DNA of 58,929 nt from the NCBI GenBank assembly GCA_019694595.1, contig JAIBBQ010000015.1, positions 1 through 58,929 on the forward strand, in the 5' to 3' direction. Source of the stretch: Myxococcaceae bacterium (GTDB lineage: Bacteria > Myxococcota > Myxococcia > Myxococcales > Myxococcaceae). Made by a program: the position numbers and the translations under genes. Under the pieces are notes generated by a model. The model was not told the DNA's origin, searched no databases, and worked only from the letters and a program-made list of their open reading frames with translations. Shown piece by piece: positions 38,317 through 46,673 of this stretch (positions within the stretch are counted from its first letter, which is position 1; every line of letters starts with the position of its first letter).

Positions 38317-38529
38317 TCACAGGCCGAACTGGGCGCGCCCGAAGGTCTGGGTGCCGACTTCCTGGCTCAGCGTCTGCGGAGCGACCCGGCGATCGTCGTC
38401 GACCGGGTCCTGGGCCTGGGCCTGGGCCGACACCTGCGGGTGCCCCGTCTTCTGCTGCGAGGTGACGGCGCAGCCGCCGAGCACGGAGAGCCCCAGCAGC
38501 GGGAGCAACAGCCTGGTGGTGGTGGTCAT
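38317..38529 (-). CDS. Small lipoprotein
   Basis: A 70-residue lipoprotein: lipobox VLGGC (Cys20), then 50 polar Gln/Asp-rich residues without structure. AAGGAG lies 8 bp before the ATG, and a promoter is visible 60 bp upstream. Function unknown. It is transcribed toward the Cpx-like operon. Confidence 0.7.
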   Translation of the reverse strand: MTTTTRLLLPLLGLSVLGGCAVTSQQKTGHPQVSAQAQAQDPVDDDRRVAPQTLSQEVGTQTFGRAQFGL

Positions 38530-38596
38530 CGTTCCTTCTCCTTTGGGGACAGCGGGTGATGGGGAGAAGGTACGGCCCGGCCAATTGTTCGTAAAT

Positions 38597-38625
38597 TTGA
38601 TAAATTTTCGTCAAAACTTCGACAA
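38597..38625 (-). promoter_or_regulatory. Sigma-70-type promoter of the small lipoprotein
   Basis: Minus strand: -35 TTGTCG, 17-bp spacer, -10 TATCAA, in the most AT-rich patch of the area, giving a leader of about 60 nt. The box is flanked by an inverted pair GTTCGT/ACGAAC that could bind the LysR-type regulator encoded upstream. Operator role is inference. Confidence 0.5.
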
Positions 38626-38640
38626 AACGAACATCGCCGA

Positions 38641-39546
38641 TCAGGCCTTCGAGGCCTCGAGCAGGCGCGGCGCGGCCTCGAGGAGCGCGATCACCCCCGA
38701 GTGCTTGAGCCGGCGCTCCACGGTGATGGCGTAGAAGCGTTCTTCGACGCCGTCGGCGACGCCGATGGAGTCGAGCCCGAACTGCGACTTCACGTCGGCC
38801 AGCACCGCGGCGGGAATGGCGACGGCGCCCCAGCCGGACTCGGCGAAGGTCTTGAGGAGCGCGCTGTCCTCGGCCTCGGCCACCACGCGGGGGCGCACCT
38901 TCTTCGCCTCGCACCACGCGTCGAGCGCGCGGCGCAGCGAGGTGGCGGCGGTGGGGAGCACCACCGGCACGTCGGTGAGCGACTGGGGGAAGCCCCGGCG
39001 CAGCGAGCGCGCCATCGTCGGCGTGGCCGCCCACACCACGCCGGTGCTCCCCAGCAGGTGACCGTAGGCCTTCACCGCGACCGACGGGGGCACCGGCGCA
39101 TCGGAGATGACGAGGTCGAGCTCGTGGACCGCGAGCTGCGGGAGGAGCCGTTCGGGAACGTCTTCGTGGCAGACGATGCGGAACTTCCCGCCTTGCATGA
39201 TGGGCGCGAGCAGCCGCCGGGTGATGAGCTTGGGCACCACGTCGGACACGCCGACCGTGAGCACCTGGGGGCGATCGCTGGGCAGCCCCTTGACCGCGTC
39301 GACCAGCTCGCGGCCGAGACCGAAGATCTCTTCCGCGTACCGGTAGACCACCCGGCCTTCCTCGGTGAGCGAGAGCCGCCGGCCGCGCTTCTCGAACAGC
39401 GCGGTGCCCAGGCGATCCTCGAGCAGCTTGATCTGCGTGCTGATGGTGGGGTGCGAGACCCGCAGGATCTTGGCCGCCGGCCCGAGCCCACCTTCGCGCG
39501 CGGTGAGGAAGAAGTAGAGGAGGTGGTGGTAGTTGAGCCATTCCAT
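38641..39546 (-). CDS. LysR-family transcriptional regulator (NhaR-like)
   Basis: A 301-residue regulator of usual length. The N-terminal helix-turn-helix (LNYHHLLYFFLTAREGGLGP, then SHPTISTQIKLLE) with the N-Y-H-H-L-L-Y-F opening and VVYRYAEEIFGLGREL is closest to NhaR. The effector-binding domain follows. NhaR-type proteins respond to sodium/pH, but target genes here are not obvious; it lies just upstream of the small lipoprotein gene on the same strand. Confidence 0.88.
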   Translation of the reverse strand: MEWLNYHHLLYFFLTAREGGLGPAAKILRVSHPTISTQIKLLEDRLGTALFEKRGRRLSLTEEGRVVYRYAEEIFGLGRELVDAVKGLPSDRPQVLTVGVSDVVPKLITRRLLAPIMQGGKFRIVCHEDVPERLLPQLAVHELDLVISDAPVPPSVAVKAYGHLLGSTGVVWAATPTMARSLRRGFPQSLTDVPVVLPTAATSLRRALDAWCEAKKVRPRVVAEAEDSALLKTFAESGWGAVAIPAAVLADVKSQFGLDSIGVADGVEERFYAITVERRLKHSGVIALLEAAPRLLEASKA

Positions 39547-39596
39547 CGAAGGCGTCTTCTACGGGCTTTCTCCCACCGCCGCACCTGCCCGCGCCT

Positions 39597-40046
39597 TCAC
39601 TGCGCCAGCGGCAGGTTGCTGCGCAGCGCCTGGATCCAGAACAGCTCTCGCGCGTCCCACACCGGGCGCCCGTCGACCGCCGCCACCGCTTCCGCCCACT
39701 CCAGCACCCGGGCCCGCGTCTGCAGCCCGGCGCGGGTGTCGGCGGTGAGCGCGCGGAGCGCCCGCAGCGCAGCCCAGCGCCGGTGCGGCGGCAGACGGGC
39801 CTCGAGCAGCCGCTCCAGCACCGCGCGGCCCTGGCGCACGCTGAAGAGCGGCACCTGGCAGCAGGCGTTGAGCCAGGCCGCCACCGTCTCCACGTAGGCG
39901 TCGAGCAGCGCGCGCTCGTTGGGCTGGACGACGCCGTCCGCCCACGCCGTCTCCACGACGGGAATCAGCTCCGCCCAGTAGACGTCCGGTCCCTGCAGCC
40001 CCAGCGCTCGCAACGCCCGCTTCGCAGCCTCTCGTTCGGTGGTCAT
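39597..40046 (-). CDS. TerB-like helical protein
   Basis: A 149-residue all-helical protein from ATG 40046. The segment VYWAELIPVVETAWADGVVQPNERALLDAY has the E-x3-A-D-G-x4-E arrangement of the TerB/DUF533 group (metal-binding acidic residues). No signal peptide. The family is linked to tellurite/metal stress and phage defence in other bacteria, but this is a lone gene. Divergent from the diguanylate cyclase. Confidence 0.6.
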   Translation of the reverse strand: MTTEREAAKRALRALGLQGPDVYWAELIPVVETAWADGVVQPNERALLDAYVETVAAWLNACCQVPLFSVRQGRAVLERLLEARLPPHRRWAALRALRALTADTRAGLQTRARVLEWAEAVAAVDGRPVWDARELFWIQALRSNLPLAQ

Positions 40047-40164
40047 GGGCGCAAGGTGACGCCCGACCATCACGTCCGCAATTCGAAAGTTTCTAAGTCA
40101 ATCGTTCGTTTTTTGTACGGTCGATTCGGGAGTATCCGGGCGAGGCCGTTTGTAGTCCTGGGCC

Positions 40165-41031
40165 GTGCACTTCGTGTCCCCTGCCCCCGCTCGCTCCCCG
40201 CGCACCGCGCTGCTGGACCACGGGCTCACCGCGGTGGCCGTCGCCGCCATCGCCTGGGTCGAAGACGCGACCCGCGACGAGCTCGAGGTCTCGGGCTTCT
40301 TCCTGCTCCCGGTGTTGTGGGTCACCCGCCGCCGCGGCGCGGGCGCGGGGGTGGCGTGGTCGCTGGTGGTGGCCGGCACCTGGTTCACCGTCGACCGCTG
40401 GTCGCGGCAGGACGTGGTGTCGCCGCTCGTGCTGGCAGCGAACCAGGTGGTCCGGCTGGTGGTGAACCTCGCCGCGGTGCGGCTGCTGACGTGGGTGGAC
40501 CAGGCCCGGCGCGACGCCGAGCGGGCGAGCGAGACCGACGCACTCACCGGGCTGCTCAACCGCCGCGGGTTCTGGAGCGCGGCCGCGCGGGAACTCGAGC
40601 GCCAGCGCCGTACCGGAGAGACCGTGACCGTCGCCTGTCTCGACCTCGACGGCTTCAAGGCGCACAACGACGCGCGGGGGCATGCGGCGGGCGATCGCGC
40701 GCTCCAGGAAGTGGCGCGGATTCTCCGCCTGGAACTGCGGGCGACCGACGTGACGGCCCGGCTGGGCGGCGACGAGTTCGTGGCGCTGTTGCCGGCGACC
40801 TCCCCTCAGGTGGCGGAGCGCGTGCTCGGGCGGCTGCACCAGGCCCTCGGCGCAGCGCTGGCGTCGTGCAGCCCGGGGGTGGGGGTGAGCATCGGCATCG
40901 CCAGCTGCCCCCGCGCGCCCGCCTCGCTCGACGCGGCGCTGCGCCTCGCCGACGCGGCGCTCTACCGCGCGAAGCGCAGCGGAAAGAACCGCCTGGTCAG
41001 CACCGCCGACGAGCCGGCCATCGCCTCGTGA
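40165..41031 (+). CDS. Membrane diguanylate cyclase (GGDEF)
   Basis: A 288-residue protein. About four N-terminal TM segments (15-115) lead to a GGDEF domain with intact active site GGDEF (201-205) and an inhibitory site RATD (192-195) exactly five residues before it. It should make c-di-GMP, with product inhibition. GTG start at 40165 (a second GTG is three codons on). Its stop (TGA) overlaps a possible GTG start of the ABC gene, so it is the first gene of the type I secretion operon. Confidence 0.9.
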   Translation: MHFVSPAPARSPRTALLDHGLTAVAVAAIAWVEDATRDELEVSGFFLLPVLWVTRRRGAGAGVAWSLVVAGTWFTVDRWSRQDVVSPLVLAANQVVRLVVNLAAVRLLTWVDQARRDAERASETDALTGLLNRRGFWSAAARELERQRRTGETVTVACLDLDGFKAHNDARGHAAGDRALQEVARILRLELRATDVTARLGGDEFVALLPATSPQVAERVLGRLHQALGAALASCSPGVGVSIGIASCPRAPASLDAALRLADAALYRAKRSGKNRLVSTADEPAIAS

Positions 41032-41045
41032 GCCCCCGTTCCCCC

Positions 41046-43151
41046 ATGCATCCCCTCGACGACAGGAGCAGCGTGTCCTCGCCCCCCACCCCGGAGCCCT
41101 TGACCCTCGACGTTCCCGAGCTGCGCCGCCGCATCGCCCGTGCGGTCGAGCAGGTGGCCGACGTGCTGGACATCGCGGTCGACCCGGTCTCGGTCCGCCG
41201 CGTGGTCCGCGGGCTCGCCGGCACGTCTGCGCTCGACCGCGCGGGAACGCTCGCGTGCTTCGAGCGCGTGCTCTCGGCGCTCGGCATGTCCGCCCAGCGC
41301 GTGGAGCTGGACCCGAGGTCGCTCGACGCCATCGAGCTGCCGGTGCTGTCCATCGACCGGCCGGGACTCGCGGTCCTGCGCCGCCAGGGCCGGCGCTTCG
41401 AGCTGCTCGAGGAGCACGGCAGCCGCGACTGGTACGGCGCCGAGGCGCTGGTGGGCCACCTGCCGGCCGCTCCACTGGGCACCTGGCTGGTGGCCGCGCC
41501 GGCGGCCCCCATGGCGGCCCTGCGGCACCAGGCGGGCGTCGGTCGCCGCCTGTGGCAGCTCGCGCGCCTCGAGCGCGACGACCTGATGGTGGTGCTGCTC
41601 TTCGCGGCGGGCGCGGGCTTGGGCTCGCTCGCCACGCCCATCGCGGTGCAGACGCTGGTCGCCTCGGTCGCCTTCGGCACGCTGCTGCAGCCCATCGTGG
41701 TGGTGTCGCTGATGCTGCTGGCGGCGCTCGGCTTCCAGGCGACGCTGCAGGCGCTGCAGGCCCGGGTGGTGGAAGGCATCAAGGAGCGGCTGCTGGTGCG
41801 CACGGCGCTCGACCTCGCGCACCGGATTCCGCGGGTGCGGCGCGACCGGCTCGACGCAGGCTTCGGCCCCGAGACCATCAACCGCTTCTTCGAGGTGGTC
41901 GGGCTGCGCAAGGCCGCCGGGGTGCTGCTGACCGACGGCGTGGCCACCGTGCTGCAGGTCGCCGTGGGGCTCCTGGTGCTGGCCTTCTACCACCCGGCGC
42001 TGCTGGCCTTCGACGTGCTGCTGGTGGCGCTGCTGGTGGTGGTGCTCGCCTTTCCCGCCCGGCGCGCCTTCGAGAGCAGCCTCGAGGAGAGCAGCGCCAA
42101 GTACGCCATCGCGGCGTGGCTGCAGACGCTCGCCCGCCGCGGCTCGGTGTTCCGCAGCGCGGCCGGCGCCGAGCTCGCCACCGACCGCGCCGACGCGCTG
42201 GTGCGCAGCTACCTCGTCGCGCGGCGCCGCCACTTCCGCACCCTCTTCGGCCAGACGGTGGGCACGCTCGCCATCCAGGTCTTCGCCAGCGCGGCCCTGC
42301 TCGGGGTCGGCGGGTGGCTGGTGATTCGCACCGAGCTGACGCTGGGGCAGCTGGTGGCGGCCGAGCTCATCGTGGCCGGCGTCGCCGGGGCCATCGGCAA
42401 GCTCGGCAAGCTGCTGGAGCGCAGCTACGAGCTGCTCACCTCGCTCGAGAAGCTCGGGCACGTGGTGGACGAGGAGCTCGACACCCCGGTGGCGGGCGAG
42501 CCCATTCCGGGCCAGGGCCCGCTCGAGGTTCGCGCGGTGGAAGCGTCCGACGGGGCGCTGCCGCCGGTGAACCTGCAGGTGGCGGCGGGCGAGCACACCG
42601 CGGTGGTCGGCCCCGAGGCGCACCAGCTCGCGGAATGGCTCGGAGCGCTGCGCCTGCCGCAGCGCGGCCTGGTGCTCTTCAACGAGGTCGACGTTCGTCA
42701 GCTCTGCGCGCCGCGCCTGAGGGAGTCGCTCGCCATGGTGCACGCCGACGACGTCTTCGAAGGCACGGTGGCCGAGAACGTGACGCTCCACCGCCCCGAA
42801 GTCTCCGCCGCGCGGGTGCGCGAGGTCCTCCAGGCGGTCGGCCTGCTCGACGAGCTGCGCGCGCTGCCCGACGGGCTCGACACCCACCTCGCCCCCGGCT
42901 TGCCGGTGCTCAGCGAAGGCCAGGTGCTCCGGCTGCAGCTGGCCCGCGCCATGGCCGCGTCGCCCAGGCTGCTGGTGGTCGACGACACGCTCGAGGTGCT
43001 GCCGGTGGACCTGCGCTCGCGCTGTGCCGCGGCGCTCGCCGACCCCGCCGCGCCCTGGACCCTGGTCGCGCTGGTGCGCGACCCCACCTCGACGCTCGCG
43101 CGCGCCTGCCGCCGCACCGTCGACCACACCGGAGCCGAAGCCCATGAATGA
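41046..43151 (+). CDS. Type I secretion ABC exporter with degenerate ATPase and C39-like domain
   Basis: A 701-residue half-transporter. N-terminus (about 70-155): a C39-peptidase-like domain lacking catalytic Cys and His. Then six TM helices (about 175-410). In the nucleotide-binding domain the Walker A loop reads GPEAHQLA (522-529) with no Gly-Lys-Ser, Walker B ends D646-D647 instead of D-E, and the H-loop is VRDP (about 677-680) with no His; only the signature LSEGQ (622-626) is kept. Reading frame and codon use are otherwise normal. GTG 41073, preceded by AGGAG, is an alternative start, and GTG 41028 another. It overlaps the HlyD gene by 8 bp. Export by ATP hydrolysis is doubtful. Confidence 0.85.
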   Translation: MHPLDDRSSVSSPPTPEPLTLDVPELRRRIARAVEQVADVLDIAVDPVSVRRVVRGLAGTSALDRAGTLACFERVLSALGMSAQRVELDPRSLDAIELPVLSIDRPGLAVLRRQGRRFELLEEHGSRDWYGAEALVGHLPAAPLGTWLVAAPAAPMAALRHQAGVGRRLWQLARLERDDLMVVLLFAAGAGLGSLATPIAVQTLVASVAFGTLLQPIVVVSLMLLAALGFQATLQALQARVVEGIKERLLVRTALDLAHRIPRVRRDRLDAGFGPETINRFFEVVGLRKAAGVLLTDGVATVLQVAVGLLVLAFYHPALLAFDVLLVALLVVVLAFPARRAFESSLEESSAKYAIAAWLQTLARRGSVFRSAAGAELATDRADALVRSYLVARRRHFRTLFGQTVGTLAIQVFASAALLGVGGWLVIRTELTLGQLVAAELIVAGVAGAIGKLGKLLERSYELLTSLEKLGHVVDEELDTPVAGEPIPGQGPLEVRAVEASDGALPPVNLQVAAGEHTAVVGPEAHQLAEWLGALRLPQRGLVLFNEVDVRQLCAPRLRESLAMVHADDVFEGTVAENVTLHRPEVSAARVREVLQAVGLLDELRALPDGLDTHLAPGLPVLSEGQVLRLQLARAMAASPRLLVVDDTLEVLPVDLRSRCAAALADPAAPWTLVALVRDPTSTLARACRRTVDHTGAEAHE

Positions 43152-44466
43152 AGCCCTGCCCAGTGACGTGCTCACCGGCGCCCGCGCCGTCGCCACCCTG
43201 GTGCGCACCCCGCGCGCCTTCGCGGTGCTGGCCCGCCTTCTGGCGGCCGGTGGCGCCGCCCTGCTCGTCGCCCTGGTGCTCGTGCCCTGGCAGCAGAACG
43301 TCACCGGGACCGGGCGGGTGGTGGCGCTCGCCCCGGTGGAACGCCAGCAGGTGGTGACCGCTCCGCTCGAAGGCCGGGTGACCCGCTGGCTGGTCCGCGA
43401 AGGGAGCGTGGTGCGCAAGGGCGAGCTGTTGCTCGAGCTCACCGACAACGACCCCGACATCTTGCGCCGGCTGGAGCAGGAGCGCGACGCGCTCGACGAC
43501 CGCAAGGCCGCCGCGGTGGCGCGCGCCCAGTCGCTGCGGGCACGCCAGCGCGCGCTGCTCACCTCGAAGGACGCCGCCATTCGCGCCGCCGTGCAGCGGG
43601 TGGGCATGGCCAAGGACCGCACCCGCGCCGCCCAGCAGGCGCTGGAGGTGGCGAAGGCCGCCCGGGAGACCGCGCGGAAGAACCGCGAACGCCAGGCGGC
43701 ACTCCACGAGCAGGGTCTCACCAGCCGGCGCGCGCTCGAGCTCGCCGAGCTCGACGAGGTGAAGGCGGCCACCGACGTGGAGCGCGCGGCGGCCACGCTG
43801 CAAGCGGCGTCCGGCGAGGAGTCGGCCCTCGACGGCGACCGGCAGAAGGTCGAGAGCGACGTCGCCGCGGCGGTGGAAGACGCCCGCGCGTCCGAGGCCA
43901 CCGCGATGGCGGAGGAGGCGTCGACTGCCGCGGAGCTCGCCCGGCTCGACGTGCGCCTGGCGCGCCAGTCGACGATGGAGGTGCGCGCCCCGCTCGACGG
44001 CACGGTGCTGCGCATCGCCACCACGCAGGGCACCGCCTTCGTGAAGGCTGGCGAGCCGCTCCTGGTGCTGGTGCCCGACACGACCGAGCGCGCGGTCGAG
44101 ATCTGGCTCGACGGCAACGACGTGCCGCTGGTGGCGGTGGGCCGCGAGGTGCGGCTGCAGTTCGAAGGGTGGCCGGCGGTGCAGTTCAGCGGCTGGCCGT
44201 CGGTCGCGGTGGGGACCTTCGGAGGGCGGGTGGTGCTGGTCGACGCCAGCGACGACGGCCAGGGCCGCTTCCGCATCCTCGTGCAGCCGGAGCGCCAGGA
44301 AGACTGGCCCAGCGCGCCGTACCTGCGGCAGGGCGTGCGGGTGAACGGCTGGGTGCTGCTCGACCAGGTGCGCCTCGGCTACGAGCTGTGGCGGCGCTTC
44401 AACGGCTTTCCCCCGGCGCTCAAGTCGCCCGGAGCGCCTCCGGCGCAGAAGGAGAAGGCGTCGTGA
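43144..44466 (+). CDS. HlyD-family periplasmic adaptor
   Basis: A 440-residue membrane fusion protein. One TM (about 31-50), a lipoyl/barrel-sandwich half (TAPLEGRVTRWLVREGSVVRKGELLLELTD), a long coiled-coil arm (about 100-290), the second lipoyl half (MEVRAPLDGTVLRIATTQG), and a beta-barrel domain. It links the inner-membrane ABC protein to the TolC-like protein. Overlaps on both sides (8 bp upstream, 4 bp downstream) show tight coupling. Confidence 0.9.
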   Translation: MNEALPSDVLTGARAVATLVRTPRAFAVLARLLAAGGAALLVALVLVPWQQNVTGTGRVVALAPVERQQVVTAPLEGRVTRWLVREGSVVRKGELLLELTDNDPDILRRLEQERDALDDRKAAAVARAQSLRARQRALLTSKDAAIRAAVQRVGMAKDRTRAAQQALEVAKAARETARKNRERQAALHEQGLTSRRALELAELDEVKAATDVERAAATLQAASGEESALDGDRQKVESDVAAAVEDARASEATAMAEEASTAAELARLDVRLARQSTMEVRAPLDGTVLRIATTQGTAFVKAGEPLLVLVPDTTERAVEIWLDGNDVPLVAVGREVRLQFEGWPAVQFSGWPSVAVGTFGGRVVLVDASDDGQGRFRILVQPERQEDWPSAPYLRQGVRVNGWVLLDQVRLGYELWRRFNGFPPALKSPGAPPAQKEKAS

Positions 44467-45839
44467 AGGCTGCCCTGCTCCAGGTGCTGCTGGCGGCGGG
44501 CGGTGTGGGCGCGCTGTCGCTCGAAGAGGTGCTCGCGTCCGCGGAGCGCGCCTTCCCGGCGCTGGCGGCGGCCCAGGCCGACCTCGAGACAGCCGACGCC
44601 GAGGCGCTCGCCGCCCGCGGCGCCTTCGACCCGGTGTGGAAGACGCGGGCCACGGGAGTGCCGGTGAGCGGCTACCCCCAGGCGCGCGTGGACAGCGTGG
44701 TGGAGCTGCCCACGCCGCTGTGGGGCGCCAACCTCTTCGCCGGCTACCGGCTCGGCGCCGGCAAGGTGCAGCCGTACTACGGGGAGCGCGAGACGCTCGC
44801 CGGGGGCGAGGTCCGCGCCGGGCTGTCGATTCCGCTCCTGCGCAACGGCCCCCTCGACCGCCGCCGCGTCAACGAGGCCAAGGCCGAGCTGGGCCAGGCG
44901 GTCTCCGGCCACGCGCTCGAGCAGCAGCGGCTCGAGGTGCGCCGGGTGGCGAGCCAGCGCTACTACGAGTGGCTCGCCGCCGGGGCCCGCCGCGACGTCG
45001 CCCTGGGGCTCCTGCGGCTCGCCGAGGAGCGCGACGCCCAGCTCGCCACCCGCTCGAAGGCCGGCGACGTGGCGACCGTCGACCAGCGCGACAACGCGCG
45101 CTCGGTGGCGCAGCGCCGGGCGCAGGTGGCGCAGGCCGAGCGTGCGCTCCAGCAGGCGGCGCTCGAGCTGTCGCTCTTCGTGCGCGACGACGCGGGGCGC
45201 CCGGTGGTCCCGGCCCCGGAGCAGCTGGGGCCGCTGCCCTCGCTCGCACCGGCAGGCCCGTCGAAGGCGCCGGCGGACCTCGGGCACCGGCCCGACCTGC
45301 AGCGCCTCGAGCGGCAGCTGGCGCAGGCGCGGCTGGAGCTCGAGCTCGCGCGCAACCAGCTGTTGCCGGCGCTCGACTTCTCCGCGGCTGCGAGCAAGGA
45401 CCTGGGCGGGCTGCCCCGGCCGGAGCTCGCGGCTTCTGCCCCGGCGGAGCTCGAGCTCTCGCTGACGCTGGAGGTGCCGCTGCGGCTGCGGGCCCCCGAA
45501 GGGCGGTTGCGGGCGGCCGAGGCCGCGGTGCGCAAGCTCGAGCGGCAGCTCCAGCAGGCCTCCGAGCGCGCCGCGGTGGAGGTCGCCGATGCGCGCTCGG
45601 CGCTGACCGCCGGCCTCGAACGGCTGGAGCTCGCCCGCGAGGAGGTGGGCCTCGCCCGGCAAGTGGAAGAAGGAGAGCGGGTGCGCTTCTCGCTCGGCGA
45701 GTCGAGCCTGCTGTTCGTCAACCAGCGCGAGCAGGCGACGGCGGAGGCGCGCCAGCGGGAGCTCGACGCCTGGCTCGACGGCCTGCGCGCGGCGGCGAGC
45801 CTGAAGGCGGCGCTCGCCGAGGCGACCTCGAAAGGCTGA
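44463..45839 (+). CDS. TolC-like outer-membrane efflux protein
   Basis: A 458-residue protein from GTG 44463, overlapping the HlyD stop (GTGA). It has a signal peptide (residues 1-18, ending GALS) and two OEP repeats of long helices and barrel strands (for example AKAELGQAVSGHALEQQRLE and RLERQLAQARLELELARNQL). It completes the ABC-HlyD-TolC set. Confidence 0.9.
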   Translation: MKAALLQVLLAAGGVGALSLEEVLASAERAFPALAAAQADLETADAEALAARGAFDPVWKTRATGVPVSGYPQARVDSVVELPTPLWGANLFAGYRLGAGKVQPYYGERETLAGGEVRAGLSIPLLRNGPLDRRRVNEAKAELGQAVSGHALEQQRLEVRRVASQRYYEWLAAGARRDVALGLLRLAEERDAQLATRSKAGDVATVDQRDNARSVAQRRAQVAQAERALQQAALELSLFVRDDAGRPVVPAPEQLGPLPSLAPAGPSKAPADLGHRPDLQRLERQLAQARLELELARNQLLPALDFSAAASKDLGGLPRPELAASAPAELELSLTLEVPLRLRAPEGRLRAAEAAVRKLERQLQQASERAAVEVADARSALTAGLERLELAREEVGLARQVEEGERVRFSLGESSLLFVNQREQATAEARQRELDAWLDGLRAAASLKAALAEATSKG

Positions 45840-45858
45840 CGCCTCCCCGGCGAACTGC

Positions 45859-46281
45859 TTACAGCGTGACCGCGCCCACGAAGCGCGAGGCGCCCACCAG
45901 ATCCAGGGTGCGCTTCGACGACTCGAGGTCGGAATCGCCGAGCTGCACGCAGAGCAGCGCCGCGTCCGCCGCCAGCGCCACCGGGATGCCGGCGGGGTTG
46001 GAGATGACCGAGTCGAGGAGGACGATCGCCAGGCCGCCCGAGGCGACGTGGGTGGTCATGTCGATGATCAGCCGCGAGGCGCCCTGGAGGTCGGCCCCTT
46101 CGGCGCTGATCAGCTTGATGGGGCTGTCCTTGTGAATCGCGGCGATCTGCGCGAGCGACTTGGCGACCTGGGCGGCGCTCCCGCCGGCGTGGGCGGGCAG
46201 CACGGCGAGCGAGCTCCAGTCGCGCTTGAGCGTGGCGAACCACAGGCGCTGCAGCTCGTTGGAGACGGCGGGTGCGGCCAC
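45859..46281 (-). CDS. BY-kinase/CpsD-like protein lacking the P-loop
   Basis: A 140-residue protein from GTG 46281, 2 bp after the receiver stop. The fold follows CpsD/BY-kinase: the Walker A position reads LPAHAGGSAAQVAKS with no G-K-S/T, and a Walker B-like strand LAIVLLDSVISN is followed by the conserved IPVALAADAALLCVQLG. No C-terminal Tyr cluster is present. It is therefore probably non-catalytic and may regulate polysaccharide export by protein contact. That role is inference. Confidence 0.65.
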   Translation of the reverse strand: MAAPAVSNELQRLWFATLKRDWSSLAVLPAHAGGSAAQVAKSLAQIAAIHKDSPIKLISAEGADLQGASRLIIDMTTHVASGGLAIVLLDSVISNPAGIPVALAADAALLCVQLGDSDLESSKRTLDLVGASRFVGAVTL

Positions 46282-46283
46282 GG

Positions 46284-46673
46284 TCAGGTGCCTTCCATGA
46301 CCGAGCGCACGGCCTTGGTGAAGTCGGCGCGGGTGAACGGCTTGATGAGGTACAGCCGCGCGCCGAGTTCCTCGGCCTGGGCCCGGTCCTCGGGCAGGGA
46401 GCGGGCGCTCATCATCAGCACCGGCGTCTGGGTGACGCCGCTCGAGCGCAGGAACTCGAGCACGTCGTAGCCGCTCGACTCCGGCAGCATGAGGTCGAGC
46501 ACGATGAGGTCGAAGGGCCGCTCCTTGAGCGTGTCCATCGCCTTGCGGCCGTCGGGGGCCTCGAAGACCTCGAGGTCGAGGAGCTTGAGGTACCCGGCCA
46601 CCAGCTTGCGCAGGGGCGGGTCGTCCTCGACGAGCAGCACCGACTTCTTGGGTTTGGCGCTCACCGTCACCAT
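46284..46673 (-). CDS. Single-domain response regulator
   Basis: A 129-residue receiver without output domain. Acidic residues E16-D17-D18, phospho-acceptor Asp60 (LIVLDLMLPE), Ser89, Lys111 (YLIKPF). All residues needed for phosphorylation are present. Its start overlaps the barrel gene stop by 7 bp and the BY-kinase-like gene follows by 2 bp, so the pair are co-translated and may act together. No partner kinase is adjacent. Confidence 0.9.
   Translation of the reverse strand: MVTVSAKPKKSVLLVEDDPPLRKLVAGYLKLLDLEVFEAPDGRKAMDTLKERPFDLIVLDLMLPESSGYDVLEFLRSSGVTQTPVLMMSARSLPEDRAQAEELGARLYLIKPFTRADFTKAVRSVMEGT

Noticed and set aside
41046-43151. ABC exporter gene as a pseudogene
   Set aside because: The frame is open over 700 codons with normal codon use and overlapping intact partner genes, so loss of motifs looks selected or tolerated, not decayed by frameshift.
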